The translations under genes and the position numbers were made by a program. The notes under the pieces were generated by a model. That model was not told the DNA's origin and made no database searches. It worked only from the letters and a program-made list of their open reading frames with translations. From positions 992,001-1,056,000 of the forward strand of contig NZ_PIPX01000001.1 of the NCBI RefSeq assembly GCF_003987225.1: DNA of 64,000 nucleotides. The letters are read 5' to 3'. This document shows positions 54,858 to 64,000 of the stretch, in pieces; the first letter of the stretch is position 1; every line of letters begins with the position of its first letter. This stretch comes from Pseudidiomarina homiensis (GTDB lineage: Bacteria; Pseudomonadota; Gammaproteobacteria; Enterobacterales; Alteromonadaceae).

Positions 54858-56963
54858 TTAACCTAGCAGCGCCATACCGCCGGTTAAATGGCTGACATTA
54901 CAAAAGCCAAACCGGCTGAGTGCACGGGCCGCCACGGCACTACGATGCCCAGAGCGGCAGAGACACACAATCGGACGTTGTGCGTAGTCATCGCGATGCT
55001 CATAAATGAACTGAATCAAGCGTGTTAACGGCACGCTCATAACCTGCGCCGGTAAATCGAGCGGCGTGACTTGATGCTCTTGTTGTTCACGCACGTCCAC
55101 CACTAGTGTTTCAGGGCGGCTAAGCCACTCTTGTTGCTGTTCCGGCGGGATGTCTACTAAATCGCAGCCGCACGCTTCGTTAGTTAACTCAGCAAGTTGC
55201 TCGGCTATTGCAAAGTCTTCATCCCATTTGCCACACAGCAGCGTTTGCGCACTTACTGCTTGCTGTAACAATTCCACCGACGCTTGCTCACCCACAAAAG
55301 CGAAATCTACTTGAGCTTGGCTTTCAGGAGCAATCGGTGAACTCAGTAAGAAAATCGGTTGCCGGCTGCCCACCCGATATAAACGTCGGTTGCCAACCAA
55401 TAAACAACCGCTGGTCGGCAATTCACAACCTTGCGGTGACTGACAATCGGCTTGCGCATGCAACGGCCACCCGACATTATCTCGTTCAGCATCACAGCCA
55501 CTGGCACAAACAATCTGCGCAAGCATCGCCGCGGTGCTCTGCGCACCTTGCTGCTCCGTGGTGACCACCGCTTTAACTCGGTAATGTTGGCATTCCACCA
55601 ATTTCTCGATGCGCTCCGCCAGCTGTGGCACTGGATCAATCACGGCCATTTCGCGAGCCTGCCGATCAATGATTAAATAGCAACATTGCGCGTCGAATCT
55701 GAGCTGTACCACGCCATCCAATTCACTATCGAAATCTTCGTTGGTGTCACTGACCAACAAGCAAGAGTGCCGTAGCGCCTGCGCAGCTTCTTTAATACGC
55801 ATACATGCCGCATCAATCGTTTGTTGTTCAGTCGCTGGGCCGAAAGATAAACGCACCGCCGACTGGGAACGCCAATCTTCGAGCCCCATCGCATCAAGTA
55901 CAAAACTTCGCGTAACTTTGGAACTGCACGCGGAACCTGAACTCACGCGAATATTCGCCGCATCAAACACATCCATGATGTCACGCGATGGCACACCGCG
56001 TACCGAAAAGTTTAACGTGGTTGGCACCGAATATTCGAGTACGTGATTAAGTTCTAGTGTCGGAAAAGCCTCGCGTAATGCCCCGAGTAGCTGATCACGG
56101 TAGCTTTGTAACGTCGCTAATGGTTTAAACACCTGTTGCGTTTGGTCGAGCAACAATTCAAATAAGGTGTGCAAGGCCGCAATGCCAGGCAAGTTTTCTG
56201 TTCCGGAGCGCAAGCCCTGTTCCTGACCACCACCGATAATGAGTGGCGTAAAAGGGCGTTGCTCACGCACATAGAGGAAGCCGATCCCTTTGGGACCATA
56301 GAGCTTGTGCCCACTAAAAGGCGCATAATCGATGCTCGTTTCAGCAAGCTTGAGGTCGCCTTTACCGAGCATTTGTACGCAATCAACCATCCACGGGACT
56401 TGTGGCGCCTGACGCCGAATCACTTGTTCAAGTTTGGCGAGGTCCTGGCGCACACCCGTTTCATTATTCACCGCCATAGTGCAGATCATTAACGCGTCAG
56501 GGGCGTGTGCTTCAATAAAATCAAGATCCAGCAAACCATTCCGATCAACAGGGATGGCTTTCAGCTCTGCTTGAGTATCCAGTAGCTTGTTCCAATGCGC
56601 CAACGCCTGCGGTACAGCCTTATGTTCGGTGGCTCCGTAAAGTAACCACTTGCCGGCAGTTTTTCCTTGTGTCTTGGCGTAGCTAAGCGCTGAAAGCACT
56701 GCAGTTTGAATACCTTCGGTCGCACCACTGGTAAACACCAGTTCACCGCGCGGGGCACCAATAACCTCACGTCCCAAACGACGTGCATTGTCGAGAATAT
56801 AGCGCGCTTGCAAACCGGTGATGTGACTGCTACTCGGGTTACCAAAGACTTGCTCCATGGTGTGCGAAACAGCCTGTGCAATTTGTGCCAGCACCGGTGT
56901 CGTTGCGTTGCAGTCTAAGTAAATTTCATCGGCTTTTGGACGTATTTGTACAGGCGTGACCAT
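54858..56963 (-). CDS. fusion protein: cysteine desulfurase, degenerate metallo-beta-lactamase-like domain, rhodanese
   Basis: 701 residues in three parts. Residues about 12-395 are a class V aminotransferase-fold cysteine desulfurase: IYLDCNATTPV, PLP Lys near 221 in SGHKLYGPKG, and persulfide Cys about 346 in SSGSACSSK. Residues about 415-600 start CCYLIIDRQAREMAVIDPV...YRVKAVVTT, like ETHE1/glyoxalase II-type metallo-beta-lactamases, but the H-x-H-x-D-H metal motif is replaced (TTEQQGAQ). Residues about 610-701 are a rhodanese with active loop CRSGHRS (Cys about 669). It could take sulfur from cysteine and pass persulfide to an internal rhodanese. Convergent with the BNR gene, downstream of the nqr operon. 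Start ATG 56963 has a weak ribosome site. Confidence 0.85.
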   Translation of the reverse strand: MVTPVQIRPKADEIYLDCNATTPVLAQIAQAVSHTMEQVFGNPSSSHITGLQARYILDNARRLGREVIGAPRGELVFTSGATEGIQTAVLSALSYAKTQGKTAGKWLLYGATEHKAVPQALAHWNKLLDTQAELKAIPVDRNGLLDLDFIEAHAPDALMICTMAVNNETGVRQDLAKLEQVIRRQAPQVPWMVDCVQMLGKGDLKLAETSIDYAPFSGHKLYGPKGIGFLYVREQRPFTPLIIGGGQEQGLRSGTENLPGIAALHTLFELLLDQTQQVFKPLATLQSYRDQLLGALREAFPTLELNHVLEYSVPTTLNFSVRGVPSRDIMDVFDAANIRVSSGSACSSKVTRSFVLDAMGLEDWRSQSAVRLSFGPATEQQTIDAACMRIKEAAQALRHSCLLVSDTNEDFDSELDGVVQLRFDAQCCYLIIDRQAREMAVIDPVPQLAERIEKLVECQHYRVKAVVTTEQQGAQSTAAMLAQIVCASGCDAERDNVGWPLHAQADCQSPQGCELPTSGCLLVGNRRLYRVGSRQPIFLLSSPIAPESQAQVDFAFVGEQASVELLQQAVSAQTLLCGKWDEDFAIAEQLAELTNEACGCDLVDIPPEQQQEWLSRPETLVVDVREQQEHQVTPLDLPAQVMSVPLTRLIQFIYEHRDDYAQRPIVCLCRSGHRSAVAARALSRFGFCNVSHLTGGMALLG

Positions 56964-57010
56964 GGTAACTGCTACAACCTCAGCTTTTTTATTATTGGTT
57001 TATGAAGGTA

Positions 57011-57223
57011 TTAGTGAATACGGTTTTTCTGCCACTCTTCTTCTTTGGCCATACGCGCTTTTTTGTCGTCGCACGGCTCATCGCAATCGCAAGCTTTATC
57101 CATACCGAGTGCTGAAATGCCACCACAGCTACCCGAGATTGATTTCTTCTGCACAATGAACCCAACCGACATGGCTAACACCACCACCAAAAAGATGGCG
57201 AAAACAAGTAAGAATAATCCCAT
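57011..57223 (-). CDS. nqrM: NqrM, Na+-NQR maturation factor
   Basis: 70 residues: one membrane helix (LLVFAIFLVVVLAMSVGFIV) followed by SCGGISALGMDKACDCDEPCD, the four-Cys signature of NqrM (DUF539), thought to deliver iron to the NqrD/NqrE iron centre. It lies 14 nt after apbE, completing the usual nqrABCDEF-apbE-nqrM order. Confidence 0.93.
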   Translation of the reverse strand: MGLFLLVFAIFLVVVLAMSVGFIVQKKSISGSCGGISALGMDKACDCDEPCDDKKARMAKEEEWQKNRIH

Positions 57224-57237
57224 GCGGACCTCCTAGG

Positions 57238-58251
57238 TTACTGCAAATAAGGTTTGAACGCGGTACTAGTGTACTCTTTAAAGTCACCGTTTTCACGTGC
57301 GATCAAAAGTACGGCAAGCCCCTTTTCTTCAGCAAACGCCAGCGCTTGCTCAGGCCCCATCACCGTCAATGCGGTGGCGTAGGCATCAGCATCCATACAC
57401 GTCTCTGCCAGCACTGTTACTGAGACAAGATTATGCTGGATTGGTTTACCTGTGCGCGGATCGATAATGTGCGAATAACGCACACCATCTTGCTCAAAAT
57501 AATTACGGTAATCACCAGAAGTTGCGACCGCGTTATTGCCCGGTTCAATGATACGTTGCGCCGCACGTTGGGTATTATCTGGTTTTTCAATCGCTATGCG
57601 CCACGGTTTGTTACCAGGTTTAACACCCCTCATGCGCATTTCACCGCCGATTTCGACCAAATAATTTTGGATTTCCATCTGCTCAAGTAGCCGCGCTACG
57701 CGGTCGACACCATAGCCTTTGGCAATGGTTGATAGGTCAACGTAGAGCTCAGGAATCCGTTTCTGGAGTTGGTGGTTTTCAACACTTAAATGTTGGTAGC
57801 CCGTTGCTGCCTGCGCTGCAGCTAACTCTGCTGCGGTTGGAGTAACCTCTGGACGCTGTTGTGGGCCAAAACTCCATAAGTTTACTAGGGGTCCAACCGT
57901 AACATCGAGCAAGCCATCGGTTTCTTCTGCTATCTCTAACGCGCGGCGTACCACCGTTTCAAGTGAGCGAGAAACCACTACAGGCTCGGTCGTTTGGCGC
58001 TGATTAAAGCGCGACAATTCAGAATTGGGGTCATAGGTCGACATCTGACTGTTGATCTGCTCAAGTACCGCATCCACGCGCTCTTTAATCTTCTCAGCTT
58101 CGTGCCGCGGGTTCGCAGAAACATAGCGAATATGATAAGTCGTGCCCATGGTCTCACCGGACACCGCTATTTGCTGCGGCGCATGCGAGCATGAAACGAA
58201 AAAGGCTAGCCCAATAAGGGCTAGCCAGAACATACGTAATGATGAAGTCAT
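57238..58251 (-). CDS. apbE: FAD:protein FMN transferase ApbE
   Basis: 337 residues, lipoprotein signal (LALIGLAFFVSCSH). Attaches FMN covalently to Thr of NqrB and NqrC on the periplasmic side, using FAD and Mg2+. Motifs: SGETMGTTYHIRYV, DLSTIAKGYGVDRVA, YLVEIGGEMRMRG, ATSGDYRNYFEQDGVRYSHIIDPRTG and DADAYATAL. ATG 58251 or GTG 58254 start, eight nt after the nqrF stop. A terminator-like hairpin lies inside codons 9-17 (58199-58226). Confidence 0.95.
   Translation of the reverse strand: MTSSLRMFWLALIGLAFFVSCSHAPQQIAVSGETMGTTYHIRYVSANPRHEAEKIKERVDAVLEQINSQMSTYDPNSELSRFNQRQTTEPVVVSRSLETVVRRALEIAEETDGLLDVTVGPLVNLWSFGPQQRPEVTPTAAELAAAQAATGYQHLSVENHQLQKRIPELYVDLSTIAKGYGVDRVARLLEQMEIQNYLVEIGGEMRMRGVKPGNKPWRIAIEKPDNTQRAAQRIIEPGNNAVATSGDYRNYFEQDGVRYSHIIDPRTGKPIQHNLVSVTVLAETCMDADAYATALTVMGPEQALAFAEEKGLAVLLIARENGDFKEYTSTAFKPYLQ
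58199..58226 (-). terminator. intrinsic terminator-like hairpin inside the apbE signal-peptide codons
   Basis: Minus strand: GGCTAGCCC, TTATT loop, GGGCTAGCC, then TTTTTC. The nine-bp perfect stem plus five T has all parts of a Rho-independent terminator, yet encodes WLALIGLAF of ApbE. It lies about 35 nt after the nqrF stop. Confidence 0.65.
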
Positions 58252-58258
58252 CACTTAA

Positions 58259-59500
58259 TTAACCACCGAAGTCGTCCAACATGATGTTTTCGTCTTCCAC
58301 GCCTAAATCTTTAAGCATGTTGATCACTGCCGCATTCATCACTGGCGGCCCACACATGTAGAATTCACAATCTTCTGGCGCGTCATGGTCTTTCAAGTAA
58401 CGCTCATAAAGAACGTTGTGAATGAAGCCCGTGTCACCATCCCAATCGTCTTCTGGTTGCGGATCTGAAAGCGCAACATGCCACTCGAAGTTGTCATTTT
58501 CACGTTGCAACATATCGAAGTCTTCAACGTAGAACATTTCTTTTTTCGAGCGAGCACCGTACCAGAAGCTGATCTTACGGTCGGTGTTCAAACGACGTAG
58601 CTGATCGAAAATGTGCGAACGCATTGGTGCCATACCTGCACCACCACCGATGAAGACCATTTCCGCTTCGGTTTCCTTCGCGAAGAACTCACCGAATGGA
58701 CCTGAAATGGTGACTTTATCACCTGGCTTCAAGCTAAAGATGTACGAAGACATTTTACCTGCTGGCAAGCTCAAGTTGTTTGGCGGCGGCGTAGCGCAAC
58801 GCACGTTCAACATGATGATGCCTTTCTCATCTGGGTAGTTCGCCATTGAGTAGGCACGAATCGTTTCGTCATCAACTTTGGACTCGATGTCTAAGAAGCC
58901 AAAACGTTCCCAGTCGCCACGGAATTTCTCTTCGATATCGAAGTCTTTGTAGCGCACATGATGGGGTGGAGCTTCGATCTGAATGTAACCACCAGCACGG
59001 AACGGTACTTCTTCGCCTTCTGGCAACTGCACGACAAACTCTTTGATGAAGGTCGCTACGTTGTCATTAGACTTAACGGTACAATCCCACTTACGAATAC
59101 CGAATACCTCTTCAGGCAATTCGATTTTCATGTTTTGCTTCACGTTGACCTGACAAGACAGACGCACGCCTTCACGCGCTTCTTTCTTGTTAATGTGGTC
59201 TTTCTCGGTTGGCAGGATATCACCGCCACCCTCGATTACTTTCACGGTACACTGCCCACATGAACCACCGCCACCGCACGCCGACGATACGAAGATACCC
59301 GCGTTAGCTAGCGCACCTAGCAACTTACCACCCGGTTGGGTTGTGATCTTCTTATCTTCGTCATCGTTAATCAAAATCTCGACATCACCCTGAGGTACCA
59401 ATTTTGATTTGGCGAACATAATCACCGCAACCAAAATCAATACGATCACGGTAAACATGCCTACGCCGAGCGCTATAAGTGTTAATTCTTGCCCTTGCAT
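58259..59500 (-). CDS. nqrF: Na+-translocating NADH:quinone reductase subunit F
   Basis: 413 residues. Entry point for NADH electrons. N-terminal membrane helix, [2Fe-2S] ferredoxin domain with Cys 75, 81, 84 ([12 protein letters not shown]) and Cys 116, then an FAD/NADH-binding reductase: [27 protein letters not shown] and [13 protein letters not shown]. Sixth gene of the operon. Confidence 0.97.
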   Translation of the reverse strand: MQGQELTLIALGVGMFTVIVLILVAVIMFAKSKLVPQGDVEILINDDEDKKITTQPGGKLLGALANAGIFVSSACGGGGSCGQCTVKVIEGGGDILPTEKDHINKKEAREGVRLSCQVNVKQNMKIELPEEVFGIRKWDCTVKSNDNVATFIKEFVVQLPEGEEVPFRAGGYIQIEAPPHHVRYKDFDIEEKFRGDWERFGFLDIESKVDDETIRAYSMANYPDEKGIIMLNVRCATPPPNNLSLPAGKMSSYIFSLKPGDKVTISGPFGEFFAKETEAEMVFIGGGAGMAPMRSHIFDQLRRLNTDRKISFWYGARSKKEMFYVEDFDMLQRENDNFEWHVALSDPQPEDDWDGDTGFIHNVLYERYLKDHDAPEDCEFYMCGPPVMNAAVINMLKDLGVEDENIMLDDFGG

Positions 59501-59543
59501 CGACTTTTACCTCTTAATTATCCGTTGCTTTCGTTACCGGTGC

Positions 59544-60152
59544 TTACAGGGATACGCCAGAGAATGACATAAAGCCCAAACCAATGAGACCGACTGAAAT
59601 AAAGGTGATACCAAGACCACGTAGGCCATCTGGTACATCTGCATATTTCAGCTTCTCGCGCACCGCAGCTAGAGCAACAATTGCAAGTGCCCAGCCAACA
59701 CCGCCACCAATACCGTAGACGATACTTTCAGTGAAGTTATAGTCACGTTCAACCATGAACGAAACACCACCAAAAATCGCACAGTTCACGGTAATCAACG
59801 GTAAGAAGATACCTAGTGCGTTGTATAACGCTGGTACGTACTTATCGAGTGTCATTTCGAGAATCTGTACCAACGCCGCAATAACGCCGATAAAGGTCAA
59901 GAAACGCAAGAAACTTAGATCTGCGTCTGGAAAACCAGCCCAACTCAAAGCGCCTGGTGCCAAGATATTGTGGTAGACCAAGTTGTTCACCGGTACAGAG
60001 ATACCTAGTACCACGATTACCGCAACACCAAGACCAAAAGCCGTACTAACCTTCTTCGATACCGCCAAGAACGTACACATGCCCAAGAAGAACGATAGTG
60101 CAAGGTTCTCAACGAAGACCGATTTAATAAATAAACTAATATATGCTTCCAT
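59544..60152 (-). CDS. nqrE: Na+-translocating NADH:quinone reductase subunit E
   Basis: 202 residues, six membrane helices, starting [34 protein letters not shown]. Homologous to NqrD with inverted topology; Cys residues of the pair ([13 protein letters not shown]) hold the intramembrane iron centre. I use the second of two adjacent ATGs, six nt after AGGAG. Confidence 0.97.
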   Translation of the reverse strand: MEAYISLFIKSVFVENLALSFFLGMCTFLAVSKKVSTAFGLGVAVIVVLGISVPVNNLVYHNILAPGALSWAGFPDADLSFLRFLTFIGVIAALVQILEMTLDKYVPALYNALGIFLPLITVNCAIFGGVSFMVERDYNFTESIVYGIGGGVGWALAIVALAAVREKLKYADVPDGLRGLGITFISVGLIGLGFMSFSGVSL

Positions 60153-60162
60153 CATCGGCTCC

Positions 60163-60798
60163 TTAGTCCTTCGGCTCTACTTGTTCTGGACGGAATGTAC
60201 GCAGAATCCAAATGAATCCACCAATGATAAAGAAGGCACTCGGCGGCAAAATAAGCAAGCCAACCGGTTGATACCATCCTCCTTCAGAGGCAAGCGAAAG
60301 AATTTGATAACCGAATAGGCTACCTGAACCAAAAAGTTCGCGGATAAAACCAACAAACAACAGCACTACTGAGTAACCCAAGCCATTACCAATGCCATCA
60401 AGGAACGACAGGCCTGGTGAGCTCTTCATGGCGAACGCTTCAGCGCGCCCCATAACGATACAGTTAGTGATGATCAAACCAACGAATACTGACAACTCTT
60501 TCGCAATACTATATGCGTAAGCACGCAGTACCTGGTCGACAACGATAACCAAGCTAGCAATGATCGTCATCTGCACGATAATTCGAACACTCGAAGGAAT
60601 GTGATTCCGAATCAATGAAATAAACAAGTTCGAAAATGCAGTTACCAAGGTCAGTGCAATACACATAACCACAGTGTTTTCCATTTTCGAAGTAACTGCC
60701 AACGCCGAACAAATACCGAGAATTTGCAAGGCAATAGGGTTGTTGGCAAAGATCGGTCCAAACAGGACTTCTTTCATTTCTTTTGCACTACTAGCCAT
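60163..60798 (-). CDS. nqrD: Na+-translocating NADH:quinone reductase subunit D
   Basis: 211 residues, six membrane helices. Cys in LGICSALAV and [15 protein letters not shown] correspond to the NqrD half of the iron centre. Overlaps the nqrC 3' end by 8 nt, indicating coupled translation. Confidence 0.97.
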   Translation of the reverse strand: MASSAKEMKEVLFGPIFANNPIALQILGICSALAVTSKMENTVVMCIALTLVTAFSNLFISLIRNHIPSSVRIIVQMTIIASLVIVVDQVLRAYAYSIAKELSVFVGLIITNCIVMGRAEAFAMKSSPGLSFLDGIGNGLGYSVVLLFVGFIRELFGSGSLFGYQILSLASEGGWYQPVGLLILPPSAFFIIGGFIWILRTFRPEQVEPKD

Positions 60799-61579
60799 TG
60801 CTCAGCTCCCCCTTGCGAATTTTTTCAAGTAATGGGCCATAAGCCTTGTCGCTGAACCAATACTCAACGAGATTATCGACGCCATTACTGGTCAGTGTCG
60901 CACCCGAAAGTGCGTCAACATCATGGTTCTCTTGGGTAGGGTTCTTCATTACGTCGAACTCAACTTGTTCATTACTATCGCCGTAAATTTCTTTACCTGA
61001 CCACTGTGCGACCCATTTCGGATTCTGGATTTCACCACCCAGTCCCGGAGTTTCACTATGTTCATAGAAATTCACGCTGCGAACGGTGTTCAAGTCTGGC
61101 TGCAATGAAATAAGGCCATACATGGTACCCCACAGGCCATAACCACGGATGTAGAGAACTAAAGTCTCAAGTTCACCTTGGTCATTATTGATAAAATAAA
61201 CCTTGGTGACATCTTCACGCGTACCGATACCCGCTTTGTCTTCGCTTTTCTCAAGCTTAGTACTCCAGTCGGGCTTGTTCGCCGCAGCAATCGGATCGTA
61301 GTTGGTAGCATTTTGGCCATTCGCCTGCTCAACCAACTCCAACGTATCAAGATTGATAAGCTTGGTCTCAACACGCTCGTTGAACAACGCGACAACGTCA
61401 GTACTAGGCTCTAGCAAGCCAGCTGCATCTAATACGTTACGCTGCATATCGAGCGCAGCATTTTTCTGCTGCATCGGCTTCAAGCCGACTGCAGCACCAG
61501 ACACGATGATCGCACACACTAAACAGAGGGCGACCACGACAAATAGCGTTTTGCCTAAGGATTCGTTCTTCTTAGCCAC
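60791..61579 (-). CDS. nqrC: Na+-translocating NADH:quinone reductase subunit C
   Basis: 262 residues: one N-terminal membrane helix ([22 protein letters not shown]) and a periplasmic FMN-binding domain. SGATLTS, with the Thr around residue 228, is the site to which ApbE attaches FMN. Overlaps nqrB by 8 nt. Confidence 0.97.
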   Translation of the reverse strand: MAKKNESLGKTLFVVVALCLVCAIIVSGAAVGLKPMQQKNAALDMQRNVLDAAGLLEPSTDVVALFNERVETKLINLDTLELVEQANGQNATNYDPIAAANKPDWSTKLEKSEDKAGIGTREDVTKVYFINNDQGELETLVLYIRGYGLWGTMYGLISLQPDLNTVRSVNFYEHSETPGLGGEIQNPKWVAQWSGKEIYGDSNEQVEFDVMKNPTQENHDVDALSGATLTSNGVDNLVEYWFSDKAYGPLLEKIRKGELSNG

Positions 61580-62768
61580 GAGCTAACCTCCGTTTAATGT
61601 TCGCCTGAACAACAAAGTGGTCAAACAATGGAGCAAATACGTTCGCAAACAGAATCGCCAACATAATGCCTTCTGGGTAAGCAGGGTTTACCACACGAAT
61701 AAGTACGGTCATGGCACCAATCAAGAAGCCATAAGCGAACTTAGCTTTATTCGTAAACGAGGCCGATACTGGGTCGGTCGCCATAAACATCATACCGAAG
61801 GCGAAACCACCGACAACTAAGTGCCAGTACCACGGCATTGCGAACATGGTATTGGTGTCACTGCCTATCGTGTTAAACAACAACGACAGTGCGACCATAC
61901 CGATGAACACACCTGATACGATGCGCCATGAGGCAATGCGGAAGTAGATCAGGGCCAAACCACCGATCAGAATCATTAGTGTTGAAACTTCACCCATTGA
62001 ACCTTGGATGTTACCTAAGAAGGCATTCCACCACATGTCCATGTCAGCAAAATAGTTTTCGCCGATAGCCGCTTGACCAAGCAAAGTTGCACCCGAGAAA
62101 CCATCAACAGCTGTCCATACTTTGTCGCCCGAGATTTGCGCTGGGAAAGCAAAGTACAAGAACGCACGGCCGGTAAGCGCCGGGTTCAAGAAGTTACGAC
62201 CGGTGCCGCCGAAGATTTCTTTACCAATGACCACACCGAAAGTGATACCTAAGGCAACTTGCCATAGTGGAATCGTCGCTGGCAGGGTTAAGGCAAACAA
62301 GACCGAAGTAACGAAGAAGCCTTCGTTGATTTCGTGCTTACGAATGCTGGCAAACACGACTTCCCAGAAACCACCGACAATAAATGTCGTGGCGTAAACC
62401 GGTAAGAAGAAGCAAGCGCCGTACCACATTTTGGTACCCCAGCCCGCGTTGGCCATATCGCCGCCTAGCATTTGGAATAGACCAACCTGCCAAACGTCGG
62501 CCAATTCGTAGCCGTTACCAAGTGCCATAAAGGCTTGGTTACCCACGTTATACATACCCCAGAACATTGCTGGGAAGGTCATCATCCACACCAAAATCAT
62601 GATGCGTTTCAGATCCACATTGTCTTTAACGTGCGTAGTTTTTTTGGTTACTTTGCCAGGCGTATAGAGAATCGTGGCCACTGCTTCATAGAGGGCATAC
62701 CACTTTTCATACTTGCCGCCTTTCTCAAAGTCTGGCTCAATCCGCTCAAGATAATTTTTTAAGCCCAT
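61572..62768 (-). CDS. nqrB: Na+-translocating NADH:quinone reductase subunit B
   Basis: 398 residues, about ten membrane helices; carries riboflavin and the Na+ path. FSGATLLGQ near residue 228 holds the Thr for covalent [23 protein letters not shown] and the start [20 protein letters not shown] are family signatures. Two nt after nqrA. Confidence 0.97.
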   Translation of the reverse strand: MGLKNYLERIEPDFEKGGKYEKWYALYEAVATILYTPGKVTKKTTHVKDNVDLKRIMILVWMMTFPAMFWGMYNVGNQAFMALGNGYELADVWQVGLFQMLGGDMANAGWGTKMWYGACFFLPVYATTFIVGGFWEVVFASIRKHEINEGFFVTSVLFALTLPATIPLWQVALGITFGVVIGKEIFGGTGRNFLNPALTGRAFLYFAFPAQISGDKVWTAVDGFSGATLLGQAAIGENYFADMDMWWNAFLGNIQGSMGEVSTLMILIGGLALIYFRIASWRIVSGVFIGMVALSLLFNTIGSDTNTMFAMPWYWHLVVGGFAFGMMFMATDPVSASFTNKAKFAYGFLIGAMTVLIRVVNPAYPEGIMLAILFANVFAPLFDHFVVQANIKRRLARG

Positions 62769-62770
62769 GA

Positions 62771-64000
62771 TTAGCCCTCTTTCTCGATCGTGGTCAACGC
62801 ATTACGCAACACTGGACCGTACTCGTACTTGCCTGGACAAACATAAGTACAAAGCGCCAAATCTTCCTCGTCTAACTCCAAGCAGCCCAGTTGTTGAGCT
62901 TCATCGGTGTCACCAGAAAGCAGATCACGTAACAAAATGGTTGGCAGAATATCTAACGGCATGATGCGCTCGTAGTTGCCGATCGGCACCATGGCACGGT
63001 CAGAGCCGTTGGTAGATGTGTTCATTGCGAACAGCTTCTTCGGCATCAAGTGTCCGGCAAAAGCACGGGTCACAGAGTGCTGATTCACACCTGGCTTGAG
63101 CCAACCTAAGAATTCTTTCTCATCACCTTCAGGCAGTACGCTTACTTGCATATGGAAGCGCCCTAACCACTGGTGGGCATCGTCAACTTTGTGGCCATTC
63201 AAGATAGAGCCGGAAACGATGCGCTGTTTACCTTCAGCAAGTTCACCTTTGATGAGCTCGTTCAGGTTCGCGCCCATGTGGGTGCGCAGCAAACGTGGTT
63301 TAGTTACACCAGGGCCGCCAAGAGCAACCGTGCGTGGTGTGAAAATCTCACCTGTGGTAAACAACTTACCGTAAGCGATCACGTCTTGATAATTGATGTG
63401 CCAAACCTGTTTCTTCATGCTAACAGGTTCTAAGTAGTGGATATGCGTACCGACCAAGCCAGCTGGGTGAGGACCTTTGAAGCTCTCAACCTGTGCCTGC
63501 GCGTCGCCAGTGTCAACTTTTGCGTCAGCAGCTTTGGTGACGTACACCTTGCCTTTGGTCAAGTTGCCCAACACTTTCAAACCATCAACAAAAGCTTGTT
63601 GCTCTTCGTTGATGATTACGGTTGGGTCAGCAGCGAGTGGATTGCTATCCATGCAGTTGACAAAAATCGCTGCTGGCTCAGCGTCAAGCTTCGGCGAACG
63701 GCTAAACGGACGCGTGCGTAGAGCGACCCACTGACCTGAATCATTCAATTGTTCGACGACTTTCTCGCGATCCAAGTTAGTAAGCTCTTTGCTGTCGTAC
63801 TTCGCAAATGTTTCTTGCTCGTCGCCATCAATTTCGATGACTACCGCTTGCAACACTCGCTTAGCACCACGCAATACGTCTTTAACAACGCCTGCAGCTG
63901 GAGCTGTGAATTTAACCCCTGGGTTTTTCTTGTCTTCGAAAAGTACCTGGCCTTTTTTTACGCGGTCCTCAACCTTGACATGCATGGTTGGGCGCATACC
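62771..64000 (-). CDS. nqrA: Na+-translocating NADH:quinone reductase subunit A (5' end outside the window)
   Basis: Partial: 409 codons plus stop are present and the frame stays open at the window edge. NqrA proteins are about 445 residues, so roughly 35 N-terminal residues are missing. [34 protein letters not shown] and [16 protein letters not shown] are characteristic. Peripheral cytosolic subunit close to the quinone site. Operon promoter must lie beyond 64000. Confidence 0.96.
   Translation of the reverse strand, partial: GMRPTMHVKVEDRVKKGQVLFEDKKNPGVKFTAPAAGVVKDVLRGAKRVLQAVVIEIDGDEQETFAKYDSKELTNLDREKVVEQLNDSGQWVALRTRPFSRSPKLDAEPAAIFVNCMDSNPLAADPTVIINEEQQAFVDGLKVLGNLTKGKVYVTKAADAKVDTGDAQAQVESFKGPHPAGLVGTHIHYLEPVSMKKQVWHINYQDVIAYGKLFTTGEIFTPRTVALGGPGVTKPRLLRTHMGANLNELIKGELAEGKQRIVSGSILNGHKVDDAHQWLGRFHMQVSVLPEGDEKEFLGWLKPGVNQHSVTRAFAGHLMPKKLFAMNTSTNGSDRAMVPIGNYERIMPLDILPTILLRDLLSGDTDEAQQLGCLELDEEDLALCTYVCPGKYEYGPVLRNALTTIEKEG

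Overview
This 64 kb window is a gene-dense, roughly half-GC chromosomal segment of a marine gammaproteobacterium. Gene neighbourhoods are those of Enterobacteria/Vibrio/Alteromonadales (pdxB-asd-fimV-truA-accD-folC-dedD-cvpA-purF; fabB-mnmC-yfcL; cysS-ppiB-lpxH; sohB near yciK; nqrABCDEF-apbE-nqrM). The Na+-pumping NADH dehydrogenase, arginine succinyltransferase-pathway gene astB, VolA-like lipase and many secreted peptidases suggest an Alteromonadales lineage that lives on protein and amino acids; Idiomarinaceae is my best guess, by inference only. No phage, integrase, IS transposase or CRISPR array is visible.

Layout. 1-481: tRNA operon (Pro-Arg-His-Pro, minus strand) with a clear promoter. 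648-1523: folD. 1520-9696: a ten-gene minus-strand operon for an R64/TcpQ-like type IVb pilus with a secretin lipoprotein, bitopic PilO2-like protein, PilP, ATPase, inner-membrane GspF protein, a PilS-type major pilin, a small prepilin, a shufflon-less PilV-like prepilin and a TadE-like protein. 9804-12437 topA; 12674-14020 astB. 14142-23858: a long minus-strand housekeeping operon from pdxB down to purF. 23961-28602: fabB, mnmC, yfcL, fldB and a HIT protein. 28646-39449: a block rich in peptidases (metzincin-like, M28, S9, M17) with a Zur-controlled zinc TonB receptor. 39472-42981: cysS, ppiB, lpxH, miaE. 43236-50145: YIP1 protein, SLC1-type symporter, an orphan lipoprotein, Smr protein, SohB and a VolA-like lipase. 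50389-54842: YciK, copper-responsive csoR-copA and a BNR-repeat protein. 54858-64000: a desulfurase/rhodanese fusion, nqrM, apbE and nqrF-A (nqrA cut by the window end).

Most notable signals: the hybrid pilus locus; a three-part cysteine desulfurase / degenerate metallo-beta-lactamase / rhodanese protein; a Zur box and a CsoR box each filling a promoter spacer; an intrinsic terminator hidden inside the apbE signal-peptide codons; and REP-type palindromes that supply the stop codons of two genes. All start sites are my own choices from ribosome binding sites, overlaps and family length; functions rest on recognised motifs, not on searches.
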